DNA from: Zavarzinia aquatilis
GTDB lineage: Bacteria > Pseudomonadota > Alphaproteobacteria > Zavarziniales > Zavarziniaceae
DNA: 64,000 bases
Direction of reading: 5' to 3'
NCBI RefSeq assembly: GCF_003173035.1
Contig: NZ_QGLE01000001.1
Coordinates: 248,001-312,000, forward strand
This document shows, in pieces, positions 9,095 to 16,915 of the stretch. The notes beneath the pieces are model-generated. The model worked only from the letters and a program-made list of their open reading frames with translations. It searched no databases and had not been told where the DNA came from. The first letter of the stretch is position 1. Every line of letters begins with the position of its first letter. A program made the position numbers and the translations under genes.

Positions 9095-9163
9095 TCAGAG
9101 CATGACGCAGCTGGCGAGCAGTCCGAGCACGAGGAAGAGGGTGAAGAACAGGATATGGGGCAT
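9095..9163 (-). CDS. 22-codon hydrophobic small ORF with lipobox-like end
   Basis: An ATG-to-TGA frame of 22 codons starts five bases after the pgeF stop. It begins MPHILFFTLF, is almost entirely hydrophobic and ends LGLLASCVML, so the sequence L-A-S-C fits a lipoprotein cleavage site with only three residues after the Cys. It could be a membrane or lipid-modified micropeptide read through from pgeF, or chance. It sits in the same operon as lgt, the enzyme that would lipidate such a Cys. Confidence 0.4.
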   Translation of the reverse strand: MPHILFFTLFLVLGLLASCVML

Positions 9164-9168
9164 CGCCG

Positions 9169-9936
9169 TCAGTCCAGCATGATGGCGGCGACTTCGCGGC
9201 CGTAATCGCCCTCGCCGCGATGGGTGGTGCGGCGGAAGGAAAAGAAATCCGCTTCCCCGGCGAAAGTGTCGAGGCCGGTCAGCTCGATGGTGCCGATGCC
9301 CGCCCGCCGCAGCCGGTCCGCGACAAAGGCGGGCAGGTCGAAATAGGGCCGGCCGGCCGGATCGGGGCGGTGGAAGAAGGCGGCCGCGGCAGCGCCGTCG
9401 CTCTCGATGAAGCGGGCCTCGAATTCCGGGCCGACCTCATAGGACGAGCGGCCGATGCAGGGGCCGATCACGGCGGATATCCGCGACGGCGCGGCGCCGA
9501 GGGCGACCATGGCGGCCACCGTCGCCTCCGCGATGCCGCCAAGGGCACCCTTCCAGCCGGCATGGGCGGCGCCGATGACGCCGGCCTGCTTGTCGGCAAA
9601 GAGAATGGGCGCGCAGTCGGCGGTCAATATGCCGAGGGCAAGGCCCTTTCGCGCTGTCACCATGGCGTCGGCCTTCGGGCCTTCGCCGGGCGCCCAGGGG
9701 GCATCGACGGTGACGACCTCGGTCGAATGAATCTGATGGAGCGAAAGCAGGGCTCCGGCGCCAAGCGCGCCCGCGATCCGCTCCCGATTCTCGAGCACCG
9801 CCTCCCGCGCGTCGGACGAGCCGAGGCCGCAGTTCAGCGAGGAATAGATGCCTTCCGAGACACCGCCGCGGCGGCCATAGAAACCATGGGACAGGCCGGA
9901 AAGACAACTTGCGCTGAAGACGGGGGGCTGGGTCAT
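9169..9936 (-). CDS. pgeF: Peptidoglycan editing factor PgeF (laccase-domain/polyphenol oxidase family)
   Basis: 255 residues with the DUF152 signatures: LHQIHSTEV, LTADCAPILF and GAAHAGWKG carry the metal-binding His/Cys residues, and the C-terminus ends FFSFRRTTHRGEGDYGR. E. coli PgeF removes L-Ser wrongly built into peptidoglycan precursors, and relatives have purine nucleosidase or oxidase activity. The ATG at 9936 overlaps the stop of the upstream methyltransferase (ATGA). The longer frame upstream is shadow. Confidence 0.92.
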   Translation of the reverse strand: MTQPPVFSASCLSGLSHGFYGRRGGVSEGIYSSLNCGLGSSDAREAVLENRERIAGALGAGALLSLHQIHSTEVVTVDAPWAPGEGPKADAMVTARKGLALGILTADCAPILFADKQAGVIGAAHAGWKGALGGIAEATVAAMVALGAAPSRISAVIGPCIGRSSYEVGPEFEARFIESDGAAAAAFFHRPDPAGRPYFDLPAFVADRLRRAGIGTIELTGLDTFAGEADFFSFRRTTHRGEGDYGREVAAIMLD

Positions 9937-11012
9937 CGGATCGCGTCGAACAGGGGGGGCGGGGGCGTGGCCGCGCCGGTCAGGGCCAGCGCCTTGAACA
10001 GGCTGCCCATCTGATCGGACGCGGTCAACCGGCGATGGGCGGCCAAGACCCGCTCCGCCGCCTCGGGGTGGGCGGCGGCGAGACGCTGGGCCCGCAGGTC
10101 GATCCCGAGGCCGCGCAACAGCGCGCCCTGGGTCAGCGGGCCGAAGGCCGTGGCCCCTTGCGCCGTCGCCGCGGCGGCGAGATGGGCGAAATTCACATGG
10201 GCGGTCAGATCGGCCTCGCCCAGGGTCGAAAGGACATCGGCATAGCGATGGCGCGAGACCGCCTGCAGCGTATCGGCGAAGCCGCGATGCGCCGCGCCGT
10301 AGTCGATGGCGAGCAGCACGCCGCCCTGCGCTGCCAGCCGCCGTCCCAGCTCGGCGGCGATGGCGATCGAGGCCGGCGACCATTCGAGGACGGCACCGGC
10401 TTCCGCGATTTCATGCGGGGGCAGCAGGCCGGGCGCCAGCGCCTCGGGCGCGAGGCCGAAGGTCAGGCGATCCTCGCCGTCGAGGCCGACCATCCGCTCG
10501 TGAAAGCCGCCATCCGCGAAGACCGCCTGACGGATCGGCAGGGCATCGAAGAATTCATTGGCGAGCAGGAGAAGGGGGGCATCCACCGGCAGACTGTCGA
10601 TGGCGTCGTGATGAATGACCGGCGCCTTGATCGTCTCGGCCTGAATCCGGCGCAGGCGGGGCGATGTTTCCACGAGATGGACGGGCGCAGCGAGCGGGAA
10701 GCCCGGCACATGGGCAAGGGCGCGGCGCGCATCCGCCATCAGGGTGCCCCGCCCGGGTCCAAGTTCGCCGAGGATCGCGCGGGCCGGCGATCCCATCGAC
10801 TGCCAGACCGCGCCCAGCCAGAGGCCGAGCACTTCGCCGAACATCTGGCTGATCTCGGGCGCGGTGATGAAGTCGCCGGCCGAGCCGAAGGGCTCCTGCA
10901 CCTGATAATAGCCATGCGCTTCATGCGCCAGCGCCTGCGCCATCACCTCGGCGATGGACAGGGGGCCCTCGGCCGCGATCCGCCGGGCGAGCAGGCGGCC
11001 GAGCGGGGTCAT
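9933..11012 (-). CDS. SAM-dependent methyltransferase, MidA/NDUFAF7 family
   Basis: 359 residues of the COG1565 family. The N-terminus GPLSIAEVMAQALAHEAHGYY, then FGSAGDFITAPEISQMFGE, and the SAM-binding ELGPGRGTLMADARRAL are diagnostic. The mitochondrial homologue methylates a complex I subunit (NDUFS2) during assembly; a similar role here is inferred. It is coupled to lgt upstream and pgeF downstream by four-base ATGA overlaps, a common alphaproteobacterial order. Confidence 0.92.
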   Translation of the reverse strand: MTPLGRLLARRIAAEGPLSIAEVMAQALAHEAHGYYQVQEPFGSAGDFITAPEISQMFGEVLGLWLGAVWQSMGSPARAILGELGPGRGTLMADARRALAHVPGFPLAAPVHLVETSPRLRRIQAETIKAPVIHHDAIDSLPVDAPLLLLANEFFDALPIRQAVFADGGFHERMVGLDGEDRLTFGLAPEALAPGLLPPHEIAEAGAVLEWSPASIAIAAELGRRLAAQGGVLLAIDYGAAHRGFADTLQAVSRHRYADVLSTLGEADLTAHVNFAHLAAAATAQGATAFGPLTQGALLRGLGIDLRAQRLAAAHPEAAERVLAAHRRLTASDQMGSLFKALALTGAATPPPPLFDAIR

Positions 11013-11854
11013 GCCTTGTCGGCGTCCTCGGCGAGGGCGCTGCGGTCGGGGGCCGGACGACGGCTGGCGGTGACCAGCAGCCACAGGCCGATCAGCGCCA
11101 TCGGGATCGACAGCAATTGACCCATGGTCGAGGCGAAGACGAGGAAGCCGAGCTGGGGATCGGGCTCGCGGAAGAATTCCGAGAAGATTCGCGCCATCGA
11201 ATAGCCAACCAGGAAGACGCCGGTCAGCGCGCCCATGTTGCGCCGGATGCCCCTGGCGTTCAGCACCATGAGCAGGGCGAACAGGCAGATGCCCTCGAAA
11301 AAGGCTTCGTAGAGCTGGCTCGGGTGGCGGGGCAATTGCCGCTCGTCGCGCGGAAAGATCATGGCCCAGCCGACGGTGGTCGGGCGGCCCCACAGTTCGC
11401 CGTTGATGAAATTGGCGATCCGGCCGAAGAACAGGCCGATGGGCACCACGGCGGCGACGATATCGCCAAGGGCGAGCAGCGGGATGCCCCGGCTCCGCGC
11501 GAACAGCACGACGGCGAGGATGACGCCGAGCAAGCCGCCGTGGAACGACATGCCGCCTTCCCAGATGCGCAGGGCCTGCAGCGGCTGGGCCAGATACTGA
11601 TCGAAATTATAGAACAGGATATAGCCGACGCGCCCGCCGAGGATGATGCCGAGGGTGAGCCAGACGATCAGATCGTCGACCTCGCGCGGGAGCACCGGCG
11701 TGCCCGGACGGTTCGCCAGCCGCATGGCGAGGCGCCAGCCCAGCAGGATGCCGGCGACATAGGCGAGGGCATACCAGCGGATCACCAGCGGCCCGAGCTC
11801 GATCGCCACGGGGTCGATCGCGGGAAAGGCGACGAGGGGAAGCGTCGTGAACAT
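11009..11854 (-). CDS. lgt: Prolipoprotein diacylglyceryl transferase
   Basis: 281 residues with seven predicted membrane segments. Lgt moves diacylglycerol from phosphatidylglycerol to the lipobox Cys of prolipoproteins in the inner membrane. Diagnostic segments are WEGGMSFHGGLLG, RIANFINGELWGRPT and PRHPSQLYEA. I chose MFTTLPLVAFPAIDP at 11854, since the residues upstream in the longer frame have no homology. It heads the chain lgt-midA-pgeF and is divergent from ubiK. Confidence 0.96.
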   Translation of the reverse strand: MFTTLPLVAFPAIDPVAIELGPLVIRWYALAYVAGILLGWRLAMRLANRPGTPVLPREVDDLIVWLTLGIILGGRVGYILFYNFDQYLAQPLQALRIWEGGMSFHGGLLGVILAVVLFARSRGIPLLALGDIVAAVVPIGLFFGRIANFINGELWGRPTTVGWAMIFPRDERQLPRHPSQLYEAFFEGICLFALLMVLNARGIRRNMGALTGVFLVGYSMARIFSEFFREPDPQLGFLVFASTMGQLLSIPMALIGLWLLVTASRRPAPDRSALAEDADKA

Positions 11855-11981
11855 CGGGCAGGCTCCGCAGGGAGGGGCGAGGCGGTTTGTCGACCGCGCC
11901 CTTCCCCATGTCAAGCGTGCGGCATCGCGGGCCGTCGCCGCCGTTGCATCGGCGCCGCGACCGGGGCAAAGTGCGAGGACC

Positions 11982-12236
11982 ATGCAGACCGAAAATCGCT
12001 TTCTCGATGATCTCGCCCGTCTCGCCACGGGTGCCGTTGGTGCGCTTCAGGGCGTTCGTCAGGAAGCGGACGGTGTCGTCCGCCAGCTGGTGGAACGCTT
12101 CGTCGCCGACATGAAGCTCGTGCCGCGCGAGGAATTCGAGGCGGTGAAGACCATGGCCGCCAAGGCCCGCGCCGAGAACGAGGTCCTGTCCGAACGTCTC
12201 GCCGCCCTCGAGGCGAAGCTGGCCAATCAGGGCTGA
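11982..12236 (+). CDS. ubiK: Ubiquinone biosynthesis accessory factor UbiK (BMFP family)
   Basis: 84 residues: an amphipathic N-terminal helix (ENRFLDDLARLATGAVGAL) and a C-terminal coiled coil (FEAVKTMAAKARAENEVLSERLAALEAKL). This is the membrane fusogenic protein/UbiK layout. UbiK assists the UbiJ-associated quinone biosynthesis complex. The frame is open further upstream, but the ATG at 11982 fits homologues. It is divergent from lgt, a frequent neighbourhood. Confidence 0.85.
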   Translation: MQTENRFLDDLARLATGAVGALQGVRQEADGVVRQLVERFVADMKLVPREEFEAVKTMAAKARAENEVLSERLAALEAKLANQG

Positions 12237-12246
12237 GGCCCCGGCC

Positions 12247-12912
12247 TTGAGCCTGAGCCGGGACGTGCTGGCGGCGGAAGGCTTCGATGCCTTCATCCAG
12301 CAGATGCTGCCGCCCGGCTACATGCAATTCCTCACCCCCGAAGAGCGGGAAGCGTCGCTGCAGGCGGCACTGTCGGCAGCGCCCGATGGTGATATCTGGC
12401 TGTTCGGCTATGGCTCGCTGATGTGGAATCCGGCGATCCGCCATCTCGGCCATCAGGTCGGGCTGGTGCGCGGATGGCATCGCCAGTTCTGCCTGTGGAC
12501 GCCGATCGGCCGGGGCACGCCCGAATGTCCGGGCCTTGTCCTCGGCCTCGAATCCGGCGGCTCCTGCCGGGGGCTGTCATTCCGCATCGGAAGGGCCGAG
12601 GCGGAGGAAGAATTGCGCCTCGTCTGGCGGCGGGAAATGCTGTCCGGCGCCTATCGGCCGCGCTGGGTCACGGTCGAGACCGCGGATGGCCCGCACCGTG
12701 CGCTGACCTTCGTCATCAATCGCGATAACCCCCGCTACACCGGCCGCCTCCCTGAGTCGGAGACGGTCACGGTGCTCGGCTCCGCCGCGGGCCACCTCGG
12801 CAGCAGCCGCGATTATCTGTTGCAGGCGCTGCAGGCGCTCGAGTCCTTCGGGATCGAGGACCGGCGGATGCGACGGCTCGCGCGGCTGGTCGCGCTGATC
12901 CCGGAAGCGTGA
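12247..12912 (+). CDS. ChaC-like gamma-glutamylcyclotransferase
   Basis: About 221 residues if the TTG at 12247 is used; no ATG fits as well before the conserved region. IWLFGYGSLMWNP is the hallmark substrate-binding loop of ChaC/GGCT, and RGLSFRIGRAEAEEELRLVWRREM follows with the probable catalytic Glu. ChaC proteins cleave glutathione to 5-oxoproline and Cys-Gly. The gene follows ubiK by ten bases and is probably cotranscribed with it. Confidence 0.9.
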   Translation: MSLSRDVLAAEGFDAFIQQMLPPGYMQFLTPEEREASLQAALSAAPDGDIWLFGYGSLMWNPAIRHLGHQVGLVRGWHRQFCLWTPIGRGTPECPGLVLGLESGGSCRGLSFRIGRAEAEEELRLVWRREMLSGAYRPRWVTVETADGPHRALTFVINRDNPRYTGRLPESETVTVLGSAAGHLGSSRDYLLQALQALESFGIEDRRMRRLARLVALIPEA

Positions 12913-12986
12913 ACCGTTACGTTTCAACTGTGCCGGATATGGTGTTGATATTGCATACCGAAAGCACCGTTTCGGGGCGACCCGGC

Positions 12987-13016
12987 TTGCGGAAAATCGG
13001 GTTTCCCGCCTAATTT
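12987..13016 (+). promoter_or_regulatory. Predicted sigma70-type promoter
   Basis: TTGCGG at 12987-12992 and TAATTT at 13011-13016, separated by 18 bases, lie upstream of the candidate small RNA. The -10 box stands out in GC-rich surroundings. Transcription would start near 13023. Confidence 0.45.
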
Positions 13017-13022
13017 AGGGGC

Positions 13023-13145
13023 GTAGGCCGGCACCCTCAAGCAGCGCCCGATGGTCCGGGCCAGCACCGCCAGCCTGCCGTTTCGACTAGGACATCATCC
13101 ACTCAATACTGGCCCGCCGAGCCGGCAATCTCGGCGGGCCTTTCT
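13023..13145 (+). ncRNA. Candidate small RNA or attenuated leader of about 125 nt
   Basis: A non-coding stretch lies between the predicted promoter and a very strong terminator. It contains an internal hairpin (GCCCG at 13046-13050 paired with CGGGC at 13057-13061). It matches neither the SRP RNA core, tmRNA nor RNase P features I can recognise. It could be a free small RNA, or a leader attenuating the oxidoreductase that starts 21 bases after the hairpin. Confidence 0.35.
13111..13145 (+). terminator. Strong Rho-independent terminator
   Basis: GGCCCGCCGAG and CTCGGCGGGCC form a perfect 11-base stem around an 8-base loop, followed by TTTCTTT. It ends either the ubiK-ChaC transcript or the candidate small RNA. 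Confidence 0.85.
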
Positions 13146-13166
13146 TTGATCTTCAACGGGCGATCC

Positions 13167-13796
13167 ATGAAATTCCTGCTCCTCGGCGCGACGGGGGCCG
13201 TCGGGCGCGCGGTGTTGCGGCAACTTCTGGCCGACGACGCGGTGACGGCGGTGATCGCGCCGACCCGCCGGCCGCTGACCCCGGCGCCGAAACTGACCAA
13301 TCCGCTGACCGATTTCGCCGCTCTGCCCGGCGAGGGCGACATCTGGCAGGCGGACGCAGTGGTTTCCGCTCTCGGCACCACGCAGAAGATCGCGGGCAGC
13401 CGTGACGCCTTCCGCCGCGTCGACCTCGATCTGGTGATCGCGACGGCCGCCGCCGCGCGGCGGGCGGGCTCGGCATCGCTCGCCGTGGTTTCGTCGGTCG
13501 GTGCCGCCAGCCGCTCGCCCTCGTTCTATCTGCGGACGAAGGGCGAGATGGAGGCAGCCCTCCGCGCTCTCGGCTATCCGTCGCTGACCATCGTGCGGCC
13601 GTCGATGATCGACGCAAGGCGCGATCCGCCTCGAGGGCTGGAAGAATGGGGAACGAAGGCCTTTCGCCTGTTCGCGCCCCTGATCCCCGCGCGCTATCGC
13701 GCGGTCACGCCCGAGCAGATCGCGCGGACGCTGATCGCCGCCGCCCGCGCGGCCGCGCCCGGTGTCCGCGTGATCGAATCGGAAGACATCGGCTGA
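13167..13796 (+). CDS. NAD(P)H-binding oxidoreductase (atypical SDR, NmrA/HIM-like)
   Basis: 209 residues starting MKFLLLGATGAVGRAVLRQL, with the GATGxxG dinucleotide-binding loop. SVGAASRSPSFYLRTKGEME carries the YxxxK-type active-site region (Tyr and Lys). The fold is that of atypical short-chain dehydrogenases such as NmrA-like and HTATIP2-like proteins, which may be enzymes or redox sensors. The start at 13167 directly precedes the nucleotide-binding motif. The substrate is unknown. Confidence 0.8.
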   Translation: MKFLLLGATGAVGRAVLRQLLADDAVTAVIAPTRRPLTPAPKLTNPLTDFAALPGEGDIWQADAVVSALGTTQKIAGSRDAFRRVDLDLVIATAAAARRAGSASLAVVSSVGAASRSPSFYLRTKGEMEAALRALGYPSLTIVRPSMIDARRDPPRGLEEWGTKAFRLFAPLIPARYRAVTPEQIARTLIAAARAAAPGVRVIESEDIG

Positions 13797-13805
13797 CCTC
13801 TTGCC

Positions 13806-13864
13806 GTCATCCCGGCGCCGGCCGGGATCTTGTGCCGGCAAGGGTGCCTTCCTGGTGACGGGGC
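13806..13864. repeat. REP-like palindromic repeat, copy 1
   Basis: GTCATCCCGGC and its near inverse GCCGGGAT form a hairpin, followed by a degenerate partner sequence. It lies between two convergent genes and matches the core of the copies at 22267, 24491, 28971 and 42637. Confidence 0.65.
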
Positions 13865-13897
13865 GCCGGAGCGACGAGGATGTGAGGAAAGCCGACG

Positions 13898-14554
13898 TCA
13901 GCCCGCCGACAAGTCCTCGCCGGCGGCGACACGGCGCAGGATTTCCAGCCAGCTTTCCGCTGGCTGGGCGCCGACCACGGCCCATTTCTGGTTGATGACA
14001 TAGGTTGGCACGCCGGTCACGCCGATGCGGCGGGCGAGGTCATCCTCGCGCCGGACGAGGTCGCTGTCCTGATCGCCGGCCAGCAGTTCGGCGACGATGG
14101 CGGCATCCATGCCCGCCTGTTCCGCGACATCGAGCAGGACGACGGGGTCGGAAATATCCTCCCCCTTCTCGAAATAGCGGCTGAACAGATCTTCGATCAC
14201 CGCGGGCTGGACCCCGGCGCTGCGCGCCCAGCGCGCGAGGCGATGGGCGTCGAGGCTGGAGGGCATCCTGGCGATGGCGTGGAAGTCGAAGGGAATGCCT
14301 TCCTGCCGGCCGATCTCCGCCAGCGGCTCGTGCAGGCGGGGCAGGCGTTCGGCACCGAATTTGGCGGCGAGATAGGCATCCCGGTCCATGCCCTCGGCGG
14401 GCATGTCCGGGTTCAGCATATAGGGCCGCCAGACCCGCTCCACCGCGATGTCGGGCAGCTGTTCGAGGGCGCTGTCCAGCCGGCGCTTGCCGATCCAGCA
14501 CCAGGGACAGACCATGTCCGAGACGATCTCGATGGTAACGGGTTCCGTCGTCAT
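13898..14554 (-). CDS. DsbA family oxidoreductase, FrnE-like
   Basis: 218 residues. The N-terminal EIVSDMVCPWCWIGKRRL carries the CPWC active site. The helical insertion and the cis-Pro loop GVTGVPTYVINQKWAVVGAQP complete a DsbA-type thioredoxin fold. There is no signal peptide, so it is cytoplasmic like FrnE and polyketide-associated isomerases. Its start overlaps the stop of the upstream esterase by four bases, so the two are coupled. Confidence 0.9.
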   Translation of the reverse strand: MTTEPVTIEIVSDMVCPWCWIGKRRLDSALEQLPDIAVERVWRPYMLNPDMPAEGMDRDAYLAAKFGAERLPRLHEPLAEIGRQEGIPFDFHAIARMPSSLDAHRLARWARSAGVQPAVIEDLFSRYFEKGEDISDPVVLLDVAEQAGMDAAIVAELLAGDQDSDLVRREDDLARRIGVTGVPTYVINQKWAVVGAQPAESWLEILRRVAAGEDLSAG

Positions 14555-15441
14555 TTACGCAGCTTCTCCCCGATCCAGGTGCCGGCAGCGGCGATGGCGT
14601 CGCGTCCCTCGCCCAGCATGGGGGCGAAGAAATGCCAGACGTGGATCATATCCGGCCAGATTTCGAGCCGGGTGTCGACCCCGGCCGCGCCCAGCCGGCC
14701 GGCGACCGTCACCGAATCGTCCAGCAGGCATTCGGCGGTGCCGACATGGATCAGCACGGGGGGCAGACCGGCGAAATCGCCGTTGAGCGGCGACGCGAGG
14801 GGCTGCAGCGCGTCCGCGCCGCCAAGATAGGCGCCGGCGAAACCGTCCAGCCGCGCCTTGCTGATCATCGGGTCTTCCGCCGCCTTGGAGGCGATGGTGG
14901 GCAGGCTGTTCGTCAGATCGGCCCAGGGCGAGATCAGGAAGGCCGCGCCCGGCAGGGGCAGGCCCGCATCCCGCGCCGCCAGCATCAGGGCAAGGCTGAG
15001 GCCGCCGCCGGCCGAATCGCCCGCGACGGCGATGCGGGATGGCGCCATGCCCCGGTCGAGCAGATGGCGATAGGCGGCGAGGGCATCGTCGACGGCGGCG
15101 GGGAAGGGCGCTTCCGGCGCCAGCCGGTAGTCGATGGCGAGGGAGGTGATGCCGGCCGCCTTGGCGATGCTCCAGGCCAGGCGCCGATGGGTGTTCAGCG
15201 AGCCGAGGCAATAACCGCCGCCGTGAAGGTAAAGGAGGGCGGCATCGCCCGCCGCGCCTTCGGGCGTCGCGAATTCGGCGCGGCAGCCGGCGATGTCCAG
15301 CAGCTCGACGGCGGTGCGATCATCGGGATCGACCGGTGGCGCGATCGTCTCGTAAAGCGCGCGGGTTTCCGCGATGGTGAGGTCTTCCCGGCCAGCGGCG
15401 GCGAGGGCGGCCCGGATCGCGGCCATTTCCTGGGTACTCAT
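14551..15441 (-). CDS. Alpha/beta hydrolase, hormone-sensitive lipase family esterase
   Basis: 296 residues. HGGGYCLGS is the oxyanion-hole HGGG motif and GDSAGGGLS the nucleophile elbow. DDS and the C-terminal MIHVWHFF region supply the acid and His, giving a bacterial HSL (family IV) esterase. It cleaves short acyl esters; the natural substrate is unknown. AAGGAG precedes the ATG at 15441 by 11 bases. It is divergent from an SDR gene and coupled to the DsbA-like gene. Confidence 0.9.
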   Translation of the reverse strand: MSTQEMAAIRAALAAAGREDLTIAETRALYETIAPPVDPDDRTAVELLDIAGCRAEFATPEGAAGDAALLYLHGGGYCLGSLNTHRRLAWSIAKAAGITSLAIDYRLAPEAPFPAAVDDALAAYRHLLDRGMAPSRIAVAGDSAGGGLSLALMLAARDAGLPLPGAAFLISPWADLTNSLPTIASKAAEDPMISKARLDGFAGAYLGGADALQPLASPLNGDFAGLPPVLIHVGTAECLLDDSVTVAGRLGAAGVDTRLEIWPDMIHVWHFFAPMLGEGRDAIAAAGTWIGEKLRK

Positions 15442-15533
15442 GAACGCTTGCTCTCCTTTTTGTATTTATGTTGTTGGGCGGCATGGTTGCCCGTGCTGAA
15501 CGAACGGGCAAGACGCAAAAATGGGAGAGAGCC

Positions 15534-16301
15534 ATGACCGATACCGCCACCCTGCCGCTCGCCGGCCGTCACGTCTTCATCACCGGCGCGACGTCGGGCT
15601 TTGGCCGGCGCTTCGCCCTCGTGCTCGGCCGGATGGGCGCTTCCGTCTCGGTCTCGGGCCGGCGGGTGGAGCGGTTGACCAGCCTCGTTGCGGAACTGGC
15701 GGCGGAAGGCATCAAGGCCCATGCCGTGCCCCTTGACGTCACCGATCTTGCGGCGGTTGAACCCGCCCTGCAGTCGGCGGAAGCGGCGCTCGGTCCGCTC
15801 TATGCCCTCGTCAACAATTCGGGCGTCGGCGGCGGCAGCGGCATCGAGAAGGAAACGGTCGAGAATTACGACTGGATCATGAACACCAATGTGAAGGCTG
15901 TCTATTTCCTCGCCCAGGCGGCGGGCCGGCGCTTCATCGAGCGGAAAGAAAAGGGCCGCATCGTCAACATCGCCTCGATCGCCGGGATGCGCGTGCTGCC
16001 CAAACTCTCGGTCTATTGCATCTCGAAGGCGGCGGTGGTGCAGATGACCAAGGCCATGGCCATCGAATGGGCGCGTCACGGCATCAATGTGAACGCGATC
16101 TGTCCCGGTTACATCGAGACCGAGATCAACGCCGATTTCTTCCGCTCGGAACCCGGGCAGAAGTTCATGGCCCGCTTCCCGCGCGGCCGCATCGGCAAGG
16201 TCGAGGACCTGGACGGTATCATCTCGCTGATGCTCGATCCCCGGTCCGAGTTCATGACCGGCGCCATCGTCAATGTCGACGACGCGCAGCTGCTGATGTG
16301 A
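15534..16301 (+). CDS. SDR family NAD(P)-dependent oxidoreductase
   Basis: 255 residues, a classical short-chain dehydrogenase. TGATSGFGRRFA is the TGxxxGxG cofactor loop, NNSG takes the NNAG position, and S..(YCISK) supplies the catalytic Ser-Tyr-Lys. NVNAICPGYIETE follows. The ATG at 15534 is preceded by GGGAGAGAG. The sequence resembles FabG-like 3-oxoacyl or 3-hydroxyacyl-CoA dehydrogenases; the substrate is unknown. Confidence 0.92.
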   Translation: MTDTATLPLAGRHVFITGATSGFGRRFALVLGRMGASVSVSGRRVERLTSLVAELAAEGIKAHAVPLDVTDLAAVEPALQSAEAALGPLYALVNNSGVGGGSGIEKETVENYDWIMNTNVKAVYFLAQAAGRRFIERKEKGRIVNIASIAGMRVLPKLSVYCISKAAVVQMTKAMAIEWARHGINVNAICPGYIETEINADFFRSEPGQKFMARFPRGRIGKVEDLDGIISLMLDPRSEFMTGAIVNVDDAQLLM

Positions 16302-16305
16302 TCGG

Positions 16306-16878
16306 TCAGATCACGACGTTGCGCAGGAAGCGCAGCGGCGTATCGCCTTCGTTCACGAAGTCGAAGGCGCCGTCCGCGCGGTAAGCATGGGATTGCCCGG
16401 CGGCGAGGACGACCGTCCCGCCGGGCAGGGCGATGGTCAGCCTGCCGTCAAGGACGAAGACCATTTCCCACCAGTCGCCCGGGGCGGCCTCGGACCGATA
16501 ACGCTCCCCGGGCGCGAGGCGCCATTGCCACAGCTCGGCGAGCCGGCTCGCCGGGGCGGATTGCAGCAGATGGGCCTGACTGGCGCCGGATGCGCCCTGC
16601 CAGGCGAGGACGGGGCTATGCGCCGCCGCCTCCCGGTCGACGATCAGATCGGGCAGCATTACGCCGAGGGCGGCGGCGATCCGGTCGAGGGTGGACAGGC
16701 TGACGTTGCTGTCCCCGGACTCCATCGCCACCAGCATCCGCCGGCTGACCCCGGACGCTTTCGCGAGCGCGTCCTGACTGAGGCCCGCGTGTTGCCGCAG
16801 GCGCTTCAGATTGGCGGCGAGATGGCCGAGGACCGGCGCTTGACGTTCCGATATGTGCATTATATTGCTCAAAGCCAT
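16306..16878 (-). CDS. XRE family regulator with C-terminal cupin domain
   Basis: About 190 residues. The N-terminal helix-turn-helix is LSQDALAKASGVSRRMLVAMESG. The C-terminal cupin is marked by WEMVFVLDGRLTIALPGG and AGQSHAYRADG. Such proteins sense small molecules through the cupin and often control an adjacent transporter, here the divergent EamA gene. Two starts are possible, ATG 16878 or ATG 16860. Confidence 0.9.
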   Translation of the reverse strand: MALSNIMHISERQAPVLGHLAANLKRLRQHAGLSQDALAKASGVSRRMLVAMESGDSNVSLSTLDRIAAALGVMLPDLIVDREAAAHSPVLAWQGASGASQAHLLQSAPASRLAELWQWRLAPGERYRSEAAPGDWWEMVFVLDGRLTIALPGGTVVLAAGQSHAYRADGAFDFVNEGDTPLRFLRNVVI

Positions 16879-16893
16879 TGTGCAGTTTATTGC
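16855..16893. promoter_or_regulatory. Direct repeats in the XRE-cupin/EamA divergent gap
   Basis: GTGCATTATATTGC (16855-16868) and GTGCAGTTTATTGC (16880-16893) match at 12 of 14 positions and are spaced 25 bases apart, about two and a half helical turns. They lie at the start of the regulator and upstream of the exporter, as expected for an operator. Binding is inferred. Confidence 0.45.
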
Positions 16894-16915
16894 GCATCCG
16901 GGGCAGGGGCAAGTC

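Noticed and set aside
13023-13145. Signal recognition particle RNA, tmRNA or RNase P
   Set aside because: The SRP core (GGTCAGG..GGAAGG..GCAGCC), the tmRNA tRNA-like ends and RNase P conserved segments are all absent.
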